Shown here one piece after another: positions 1 through 3,983 of a stretch of DNA of 5,181 bases. The DNA is from Chloroflexota bacterium (lineage in GTDB: Bacteria; Chloroflexota; Dehalococcoidia; Lucifugimonadales; UBA1127): positions 1 to 5,181 of the forward strand of contig JAPPNT010000141.1 in assembly GCA_028873745.1 (NCBI GenBank). Direction: 5' to 3'. Made by a program: the position numbers and the translations under genes. A model generated the notes under the pieces. It saw only the letters and a list, made by a program, of their open reading frames with translations, was not told where the DNA came from and searched no databases. The number at the start of each line of letters is the position of its first letter. Within the stretch, counting starts at the first letter, position 1.

Positions 1-366
1 AACTACCACAACTACCGCAAGGCTCAGGAACTCGAAGCCCTCCAGGACCTCGAAGACCTCGACGCCCTCGAAGATGGGTTGGATATGGAACCCCAGGAGG
101 AACCTGAGCACAGGAAGCGCGGAGGCCAGCCCGGCAACCAGAACGCCCGCAAGTACGGCTTCTACTCCAAGCTTCTCCCTCCGGAGAGAGCGGAGACCAT
201 GGAGGAAGCCCTGGGCATCCGCGACTTCACCGAGGACCTCGCTGTCATGCGCCTCAGGCTCGCCGAACTCGTCCGCGATCCCAGCTCTGACCCTAACCTC
301 ATCAACAGGACATTCACGGTCCTCGCCCGCATGATGGAAGTTCAGATCCGCTACCGGAGCTGGTAG
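1..366 (+). CDS. Small GGQPGNQNARK-motif protein of unknown function, 5'-truncated
   Basis: The frame is open from base 1 to the TAG at 364-366, giving 121 visible residues; the true start probably lies upstream. An internal ATG at 79 is possible, but it has no clear ribosome binding site and the frame before it has the same coding-like codon use. The visible protein begins NYHNYRKAQE, followed by an acidic leucine repeat. It then has a basic motif, RGGQPGNQNARKYGFYSK (about residues 39-56), and a C-terminal helical part ending in LARMMEVQIRYRSW. From memory, the GGQPGN(Q/K)NA-K-GFYS motif followed by a helical 'I..LR.K...L' region and 'NTLARM' is seen in short Chloroflexota proteins and, in part, in phage terminase small subunit-like or other DNA-associated proteins. 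I cannot assign a function. No phage gene is visible nearby, so a mobile origin is only a possibility. Confidence 0.7.
   Translation, partial: NYHNYRKAQELEALQDLEDLDALEDGLDMEPQEEPEHRKRGGQPGNQNARKYGFYSKLLPPERAETMEEALGIRDFTEDLAVMRLRLAELVRDPSSDPNLINRTFTVLARMMEVQIRYRSW
31..75 (+). repeat. Five imperfect 9-nt tandem units in coding sequence
   Basis: Five consecutive in-frame 9-nt units each start with CTC and encode LEA, LQD, LED, LDA and LED, placing a leucine every third residue in a strongly acidic segment. Two further 9-nt units at 1-9 and 10-18 (AACTACCAC and AACTACCGC, encoding NYH and NYR) show a similar period just before it. The array probably arose by slippage and forms an acidic linker between the unseen N-terminus and the basic GGQPGN motif. 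Confidence 0.6.
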
Positions 367-376
367 GCTTGGCCTA

Positions 377-415
377 TTCGTTTTCGCGGTGAAAAAAACG
401 AAAAACGAAAAAACG
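377..415. repeat. A-tract/CG repeat with a short inverted repeat
   Basis: Three A-runs of 7, 5 and 6 bases, each ending in CG, lie at 392-400, 401-407 and 408-415. TTCGTTTT at 377-384 is the reverse complement of AAAACGAA at 395-402, so the segment can form a weak AT-rich hairpin. It contrasts sharply in composition with the GC-rich genes on both sides. It does not code for anything visible; it could be an intrinsically bent or regulator-binding region, but no specific role can be shown. Confidence 0.5.
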
Positions 416-417
416 AA

Positions 418-464
418 GAATCCGTAGCTGATGGCAGGCCGTCCGGATTCGGATTCGATTTTTT
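418..464 (+). terminator. Possible intrinsic terminator of the small 5' gene
   Basis: GAATCCG at 418-424 is perfectly complementary to CGGATTC at 444-450 and again at 450-456, since that motif occurs twice overlapping by one base. A run of six T follows at 459-464. Pairing with the second copy puts the T-run 2 nt after the stem, as in a rho-independent terminator, but the loop is long (25 nt) and the stem only 7 bp. A second small inverted repeat, GATTC (452-456) with GAATC (465-469), flanks the T-run. The position, 50-100 nt after the stop at 366, suits termination before cinA. Confidence 0.35.
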
Positions 465-533
465 GAATCAATTCCGTCCGGCGGGGCGGCGGCATCCTCA
501 TCCACTCCCTTCCCCCTCGCCGCCCTGCTCCCC

Positions 534-539
534 TATACT
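534..539 (+). promoter_or_regulatory. Candidate -10 element for cinA
   Basis: TATACT matches 5 of 6 bases of the sigma-70 -10 consensus and would start transcription near 546. The best -35 at an 18-bp spacing, TTCCCC (510-515), is poor. The surrounding 10-mer CCTATACTCA (532-541) recurs exactly at 1858-1867 before the next gene, which lends the call modest support. Confidence 0.35.
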
Positions 540-551
540 CACCCCATTCGC

Positions 552-572
552 CGCCGGCGGTGGCCGCCGGCG
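552..572 (+). promoter_or_regulatory. GC-only hairpin in the cinA 5' leader
   Basis: CGCCGGCGG (552-560) and CCGCCGGCG (564-572) are perfect reverse complements separated by the 3-nt loop TGG, giving a 9-bp stem made only of G-C pairs. It ends two bases before the Shine-Dalgarno sequence at 575-582. In the mRNA it could stabilise the 5' end or limit ribosome access. It also makes the in-frame GTG at 560, buried in the stem, an unlikely start. Confidence 0.5.
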
Positions 573-574
573 CT

Positions 575-582
575 GAGGGGGA
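575..582 (+). promoter_or_regulatory. Ribosome binding site deciding the cinA start
   Basis: GAGGGGGA lies 7 nt before the ATG at 590. It supports that start over the upstream in-frame GTG at 560, which would add ten residues (VAAGAEGDSR) not expected in the family; CinA proteins usually open directly with an M-x-AEI..GTELL-type sequence, as this one does from 590. Confidence 0.65.
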
Positions 583-589
583 TTCCCGC

Positions 590-1825
590 ATGCGCGCTGA
601 GATACTCGCCTTTGGCACGGAGCTCCTCATGGGGGAGACCGTCGACACCAACTCCGCCCACATCGCCGCGAGTCTCCCCGCGCTCGGCGTCGACCTCCAC
701 ACCGTCACCATCATGGGCGATGAGATGGCCGACATGGTGGACATGTTCCGCAAGTGCATGACCCGCTCCGACGTGATCATCTGCACCGGCGGCCTTGGCC
801 CCACCAAGGACGACCTGACTCGGGAAGCCATCGCTGAGTGCTTCGGCGAGACCATCACGCTCGACCCGGACCTCATCGCCGCCATGGAGCAGAACTTCCG
901 CAACCGCGGGCAGGAGATGCCGGAGACCAACAAGAAGCAGGCCGGCGTCATCCCCTCCGTCACCGTGCTCCCCAACCCGCGGGGCACCGCGCCCGGCTGG
1001 TGGGCCGAGAAGGACGGGGTAATCATCATCGCCATGCCCGGCGTGCCGGGAGAGATGGTGCTGATGTGGGCGCAGCAGGCGGCGCCGAGGCTCAAGGAAC
1101 GCGCCCAGGGCACCGTCATTATGTCCCGTACCTTCAAGACCATCGGCCTCGGCGAAGCGGCCGTCGGCGAGTACGTCAGCGGACTCTTTGGCCGAGAGAA
1201 CCCCTACCTCGGCATCTACGCCCGGCAGGACGGCATCCACCTCCGCATCATCACCCGCGCCGCATCCCAGGAGGAGGCCCTCGACCTCATCGCCCCCATG
1301 GAGGCCGAGATCCGGGCGGCCCTGGACTCCGCCATCTGGGGCATCGACGACGAGACGCCCGAGGAGCGCGTCGGCGCGCTGCTGACCGAGCGCGGCCTGA
1401 CCCTCGCAGCGATGGAGTCGTGCACCGGCGGCCTCCTCGCCAGCACCGTCACCGACGTCCCTGGCGCGTCCCGCTACTTCCGCGGCAGCCTCGTCACCTA
1501 CGCGACGGAGGTCAAGTCCATCGCCGGCGTCGCCCCCGCGCTCATCGAGGAGCACGGCGTCGTCAGCGCGGAGGTGGCCTGCGCGATGGCCGAGGCAGTG
1601 CGCGACGCCCTGGAAGCCGACGTCGGCATCGGCATCACTGGCGTCGCCGGCCCGGGCCCGCAGGACGGCATCCCCGCAGGCACCGTCTTCGCGGGCGTCG
1701 CAATGAACGGCGCCGTAGAGAGTACGGTGATGCGCTTCCCCCCTGACCGCCCCCTCGTAAAGCGCCGCGCCGTAGTAATGGCCCTCCTGCAGGTCTACCG
1801 CATGCTCCTGGAGAGCCAGCAATAG
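590..1825 (+). CDS. cinA: CinA family protein (competence/damage-inducible protein, NMN deamidase)
   Basis: The 411-residue protein matches full-length two-domain CinA. Residues 1 to about 170 form the MoaB/MogA-like (COG1058) domain, with GTELLMG (9-15), TGGLGPTKDDLT (66-77) and AMPGVPGEM (148-156). A linker region follows to about 255. Residues 257-411 form the PncC/CinA C-terminal domain, with ESCTGG (276-281, Ser277 the expected nucleophile), VTYATEVK (302-309, with the conserved Tyr304 and Lys309) and GITGVAGP (348-355). Established for the family: the C-terminal domain deamidates nicotinamide mononucleotide to nicotinate mononucleotide in the pyridine nucleotide cycle, and the COG1058 domain has been linked to ADP-ribose pyrophosphatase activity; both are cytoplasmic. 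All visible catalytic motifs are intact. Despite the name, no competence gene or recA is adjacent, so a role in NAD salvage is the safer inference. It probably forms its own transcription unit. Confidence 0.95.
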   Translation: MRAEILAFGTELLMGETVDTNSAHIAASLPALGVDLHTVTIMGDEMADMVDMFRKCMTRSDVIICTGGLGPTKDDLTREAIAECFGETITLDPDLIAAMEQNFRNRGQEMPETNKKQAGVIPSVTVLPNPRGTAPGWWAEKDGVIIIAMPGVPGEMVLMWAQQAAPRLKERAQGTVIMSRTFKTIGLGEAAVGEYVSGLFGRENPYLGIYARQDGIHLRIITRAASQEEALDLIAPMEAEIRAALDSAIWGIDDETPEERVGALLTERGLTLAAMESCTGGLLASTVTDVPGASRYFRGSLVTYATEVKSIAGVAPALIEEHGVVSAEVACAMAEAVRDALEADVGIGITGVAGPGPQDGIPAGTVFAGVAMNGAVESTVMRFPPDRPLVKRRAVVMALLQVYRMLLESQQ

Positions 1826-1862
1826 GCTTCGTTCGTTGCCGTCAACGTACACCGGAGCCTAT
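1822..1862 (+). promoter_or_regulatory. Nested hairpin across the cinA stop codon
   Basis: ATAGGCTTCG (1822-1831) pairs with CGGAGCCTAT (1853-1862) over 10 bp, including one G-U pair. Nested inside, CGTTG (1834-1838) pairs with CAACG (1843-1847) around a CCGT loop. The cinA stop codon (1823-1825) lies in the outer stem and the candidate -10 of the next gene overlaps its 3' arm. No T-run follows, so it is not a classical intrinsic terminator. It may protect the cinA mRNA 3' end, assist termination or act on the DNA as an operator-like element. Confidence 0.5.
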
Positions 1863-1865
1863 ACT
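1836..1865 (+). promoter_or_regulatory. Candidate promoter for the tandem PaREP1-like genes
   Basis: TTGCCG (1836-1841, 4 of 6 bases of TTGACA) and TATACT (1860-1865, 5 of 6 of TATAAT) are separated by 18 bp. Transcription would start near 1872, about 57 nt before the GTG at 1929. The -10 lies in the 10-mer CCTATACTCA that also occurs before cinA. Confidence 0.45.
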
Positions 1866-1915
1866 CAAAGGTGCTTGGCGGCGATGTCCACCCTGTTTCT
1901 CGCCGCCCGCAGCCC

Positions 1916-1922
1916 GAAGGAG
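1916..1922 (+). promoter_or_regulatory. Ribosome binding site deciding the start of the first PaREP1-like gene
   Basis: GAAGGAG sits 6 nt before the GTG at 1929. The frame is also open upstream, with a TTG at 1836 and an ATG at 1884, but neither has a comparable site. The GTG start also makes the protein align from its first residue with the downstream paralogue. Confidence 0.7.
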
Positions 1923-1928
1923 CGCACC

Positions 1929-2351
1929 GTGCCCCACACACCACATGACGAGCTCAGCCGCACCCTCCTCGCAGAGGCCAAGACCGCCCTCGCCGATGGT
2001 GAGTTGCTGGAGGCGGGGGATAAGGGGTGGGAGGCCGCGTCGCATAAGGTGCACGCCCTCGCCGCCGCTTGGGGCTGGATGCCGGAGGACCCCGCGGAGC
2101 CGTGGGCGACCTACGACTTGCTGAGAATGTTGAAGCGCGAGTCGTCGGAGCCGGACCTGAACATGTTATTCGCCGCCGCCGGGCATTTGCGCACAGGCTC
2201 CTTTGACGGCACGGGCGCTGAAGAGGTTGTTCAGGACTGCCTTGATGATGTCGCCGAGTTTGTGGCCGCGCTGGATCGGATGCTGGCCGTGGGCGGCCCG
2301 GCGTTGCCCCACGCTGTCCGGGATGAACCGGACCAACCTTACTCCCCATAG
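1929..2351 (+). CDS. PaREP1/HEPN-like small helical protein, first of a tandem pair
   Basis: The 140-residue protein starts at a GTG. It is predicted mostly helical, without signal peptide or membrane segment. Its core LADGELLEAGDKGWEAASH (21-39), followed by VHALAAAWGW (41-50), resembles the 'GD..qAseK.w.AA..avKAlA...G' pattern of PaREP1-type proteins, which I relate to the HEPN-like four-helix fold; this is recognition by eye, not a search. Residues 1-50 align without gaps with the next gene, 25 of 50 identical, and the C-terminal part (80-122 here, 77-119 there) also aligns without gaps. It has diverged where the partner has the family-like HTNFYE: here RTGSFD (89-94). A 3-residue insertion lies in the middle, and an 18-residue proline-rich tail follows the domain. 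Function is unknown; a HEPN-type RNase role is speculative because no convincing RxxxxH motif is visible. Confidence 0.75.
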   Translation: MPHTPHDELSRTLLAEAKTALADGELLEAGDKGWEAASHKVHALAAAWGWMPEDPAEPWATYDLLRMLKRESSEPDLNMLFAAAGHLRTGSFDGTGAEEVVQDCLDDVAEFVAALDRMLAVGGPALPHAVRDEPDQPYSP

Positions 2352-2360
2352 GCGTGAGTC

Positions 2361-2720
2361 GTGGCCCGAACCAGCTACCGGGAACAGAGCCGCACGTTCC
2401 TTGCGCAGGCATTTGAAGAGTTGGCGCGAGACGACCTTCGACAAGCGTCGGAGAAGGGATGGGGTGCGGCGTCACAGATGGTGAAAGCCCTGGCGCAGTC
2501 GCGTGGATGGCGGCATGAGAGGCACGACTTGCTCCATTCGGTTGCGCAAAGGCTGAGTGTGGAGGAGCGCGACCGTGCCTACCGTCGCCTCTTTCATGTA
2601 GCCGGCGATATGCACACCAACTTCTACGAGGGCCACATGGACAAGGATGAGGTCACATCAAACTTGCAGCATGTGGCACGCTTCGTTGAGAAGTTGGAAG
2701 AACTGCTGGCGCGGGGTTAA
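2361..2720 (+). CDS. PaREP1/HEPN-like small helical protein, second of a tandem pair
   Basis: The 119-residue protein starts at a GTG 9 nt after the previous stop. Only a weak GTGAG (2354-2358) lies close to the start, so translation probably depends on coupling to the upstream gene. It keeps the more typical family features: LARDDLRQASEKGWGAASQMVKALAQSRGW (21-50, split here only by naming), then a histidine-rich stretch RHERHDLLH (51-59), LFHVAGDMHTNFYEG (77-91), and a final amphipathic helix VARFVEKLEELL (105-116). In related proteins the HxNFYE segment is, as I recall, the best conserved part, so this copy is probably closer to the ancestral form than its neighbour. Two histidines follow arginines at roughly HEPN-like spacing (R48 to H55), but this is weak evidence for a nuclease. 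The molecular function is unknown; the two proteins could form a heterodimer. Confidence 0.75.
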   Translation: MARTSYREQSRTFLAQAFEELARDDLRQASEKGWGAASQMVKALAQSRGWRHERHDLLHSVAQRLSVEERDRAYRRLFHVAGDMHTNFYEGHMDKDEVTSNLQHVARFVEKLEELLARG

Positions 2721-2745
2721 GCTGTAAACGGCAACAAAGGCATTT

Positions 2746-2752
2746 GGAGAGG
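2746..2752 (+). promoter_or_regulatory. Ribosome binding site of argC
   Basis: GGAGAGG ends 4 nt before the ATG at 2757, in the only 36 nt between the second PaREP1-like gene and argC. I see no convincing promoter or terminator in this gap, so argC may be read through from the upstream pair. Confidence 0.6.
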
Positions 2753-2756
2753 ACCC

Positions 2757-3785
2757 ATGAAGGTAGGCATTCTCAACGTAACCGGCTACGCGGGCAGTGA
2801 GCTCGCTCGCATCCTTGCGCACCACCCGGAGGCCGAGATGGTCTCCGTGACCGGCCGCAGCGCCGCGGGGCAGCGGCTCGCCGAGGTGTTCCCGCACCTC
2901 GCGGCCACGGACCTCCCCATCACCGAGGAAATCGAGGAGAGCGTCGACGTTGTCTTCTCCGCCCTGCCGCACAAGGCCAGCGCCGAGGCGTGCGGCCCCT
3001 TCTACAAGCAGGGCGTCAAGGTCGTCGACATCAGCGCGGACTTCCGCCTGAAGGACCTGCCGGAGTACGAGTCCTGGTACAGCGTGCAGCACCCGTTCCC
3101 CGAGCTCCTCGAGGACGCCGTCTATGGCCTGACCGAGCTCCACCGGGACGAGGTCGCGGCGGCCGGTCTCGTAGCGAACCCGGGCTGCTACCCCACCGGC
3201 GCCGTGTTGGCCCTCGCGCCGGCCGTTAAGGCCGGCATCATCGAGCCCAACGTCGTCGTCGACGGCAAGTCCGGCGTGTCCGGCGCGGGCCGCGGGCTCG
3301 CCCTGAGCACCCACTACTCCGAGGTCAATGAGAGCGTTCGAGCCTACTCCATCGACGGACACCGCCACCTGCCGGAGATTACCCAGGAGTTGCGCTCGGA
3401 CGGGGTGGAGCCGCGCGTCACCTTCCTGCCGCACCTGATTCCGATGACGCGCGGCATCCTGAGCAGCTGCTACGCCGACCTCAACCCCGGCGCGCTCCCC
3501 GGCGGTGACGCCGCGGCCGCCGCTCTCTTCGAGGTTTACCGCGACTTCTACCGCGGCGAGCCTTTCGTCAAGGTAGTCGACCAGCCGCCGCACACCAAGC
3601 ACACCCTCGGCAACAACGATTGCCTCGTCTACCCCGCCATCGACCCCCGGACGGACCGGCTCACCGTCGTCAGCGCCATCGACAACCTCGTCAAGGGCGC
3701 CGCCGGACAGGCGGTGCAGAACATGAACCTCATGTTCGGCCTGCCGGAGTCGATGGGCCTGGAGACGCTTGCCCTGTATCCGTAG
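2757..3785 (+). CDS. argC: N-acetyl-gamma-glutamyl-phosphate reductase
   Basis: The 342-residue protein has the usual length of the ArgC family. It catalyses the NADPH-dependent reduction of N-acetylglutamyl-5-phosphate to N-acetylglutamate semialdehyde, the third step of acetylated arginine biosynthesis, in the cytoplasm. An N-terminal Rossmann domain opens with GILNVTGYAGSEL (4-16), the dinucleotide-binding glycine loop. The catalytic cysteine is Cys144 in NPGCYPTG (141-148). GKSGVSGAGRG (170-180), the GHRHLPEI segment (201-208) with the conserved histidine, FLPHLIPMTRG (223-233) and the C-terminal DNLVKGAAGQAVQNMNLMFGL (309-329; split at will) are all family hallmarks. Everything needed for activity looks present. 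No argJ, argB or argD is visible on either side, so the gene is either isolated or joined to other arg genes outside the window. The start is supported by a good ribosome binding site. Confidence 0.97.
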   Translation: MKVGILNVTGYAGSELARILAHHPEAEMVSVTGRSAAGQRLAEVFPHLAATDLPITEEIEESVDVVFSALPHKASAEACGPFYKQGVKVVDISADFRLKDLPEYESWYSVQHPFPELLEDAVYGLTELHRDEVAAAGLVANPGCYPTGAVLALAPAVKAGIIEPNVVVDGKSGVSGAGRGLALSTHYSEVNESVRAYSIDGHRHLPEITQELRSDGVEPRVTFLPHLIPMTRGILSSCYADLNPGALPGGDAAAAALFEVYRDFYRGEPFVKVVDQPPHTKHTLGNNDCLVYPAIDPRTDRLTVVSAIDNLVKGAAGQAVQNMNLMFGLPESMGLETLALYP

Positions 3786-3798
3786 CCAAGCCCATAAT
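3769..3798 (+). promoter_or_regulatory. Candidate promoter for tRNA-Glu
   Basis: TTGCCC (3769-3774, inside the last argC codons) and CATAAT (3793-3798, 5 of 6 bases of the -10 consensus) are 18 bp apart. The predicted start, near 3805, coincides with the first base of the leader hairpin that precedes the tRNA. Confidence 0.5.
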
Positions 3799-3804
3799 GG
3801 AGAT

Positions 3805-3851
3805 GTGCCGTTCGTCGCAGGCTGGGGGGTTCTATCCCCCGTCTACGGCGC
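3805..3851 (+). other. Structured leader before tRNA-Glu
   Basis: An extended hairpin can form: GTGCCGT (3805-3811) with ACGGCGC (3845-3851), seven pairs with one G-U; AGGC (3819-3822) with GTCT (3841-3844), four pairs with one G-U; and GGGGG (3824-3828) with CCCCC (3836-3840) closing a GTTCTAT loop. The 3' arm is paired without interruption over 16 nt, while the 5' arm carries a 7-nt bulge and a single bulged T. The 3' arm is followed directly by ACCA, as in a tRNA acceptor end. It may be a tRNA leader structure or a decayed tRNA 3' half. Confidence 0.45.
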
Positions 3852-3859
3852 ACCACAAT

Positions 3860-3936
3860 GCCCCCATGGTCTAGCGGCCTAGGACGCCACCCTTTCAAGG
3901 TGGAGATCGCGGGTTCGAATCCCGCTGGGGGCACCA
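3860..3936 (+). tRNA. tRNA-Glu (anticodon UUC)
   Basis: A complete cloverleaf is visible. The acceptor stem GCCCCCA (3860-3866) pairs with TGGGGGC (3926-3932) over 7 bp. The D-arm spans 3869-3885. The anticodon stem CCACC (3887-3891) pairs with GGTGG (3899-3903) around the loop CTTTCAA, giving anticodon TTC at 3894-3896, which reads GAA and GAG. A 5-nt variable loop follows. The T-stem GCGGG (3909-3913) pairs with CCCGC (3921-3925) around TTCGAAT. The discriminator is A3933 and the CCA end (3934-3936) is encoded. It sits 74 nt after argC and 47 nt before the ABC ATPase gene, with no U-tract terminator behind it, so part of the transcription may run on into the transporter genes. Confidence 0.97.
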
Positions 3937-3951
3937 CGTACCAGGCAATCT

Positions 3952-3966
3952 TTGCTCATTGAGCAA
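3952..3966. promoter_or_regulatory. 15-bp interrupted palindrome before the ABC transporter operon
   Basis: TTGCTCA (3952-3958) and TGAGCAA (3960-3966) are perfect reverse complements around a single T. The site lies 17 nt before the ATPase start codon and 15 nt after the tRNA. Symmetry and position suit an operator for a dimeric repressor. As RNA it could form a 6-bp hairpin with a 3-nt loop, but without a U-tract it is a poor terminator. Confidence 0.45.
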
Positions 3967-3983
3967 GTATCCGGGGGAGCTCT

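Noticed and set aside
46..54. Atypical Walker A in the ABC ATPase (protein residues 46-54, GPSGGGKTT instead of GPSGSGKST)
   Set aside because: It still satisfies GxxGxGK[ST], and Gly at this position is common in ABC ATPases, so it is not evidence of lost activity. Coordinates given are residues of the protein encoded at 3984-4691.
377..481. CRISPR-like array suggested by short repeated motifs
   Set aside because: The repeats are 7-9 bp, irregularly spaced and not separated by unique spacers of constant length.
838..1746. 302-residue + strand frame inside cinA
   Set aside because: It is an out-of-frame reading dominated by Arg, Pro, His and Gly, as expected from a shifted frame in GC-rich DNA.
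539..1852. 437-residue minus-strand reading frame opposite cinA
   Set aside because: It is the antisense mirror of the cinA codons, rich in Gly, Ala, Asp and His runs as expected from reversed GC-rich codons. The + strand encodes an unmistakable CinA with all motifs.
1836..1928. N-terminal extension of the first PaREP1-like protein from a TTG at 1836 or ATG at 1884
   Set aside because: Neither start has a good ribosome binding site, the extension has no counterpart in the paralogue, and the TTG would overlap the candidate promoter. The GTG at 1929 has an AAGGAG-type site.
2658..3602. 314-residue minus-strand reading frame opposite argC
   Set aside because: Composition is typical of antisense GC-rich sequence, with no recognisable domain, and argC on the + strand explains the region.
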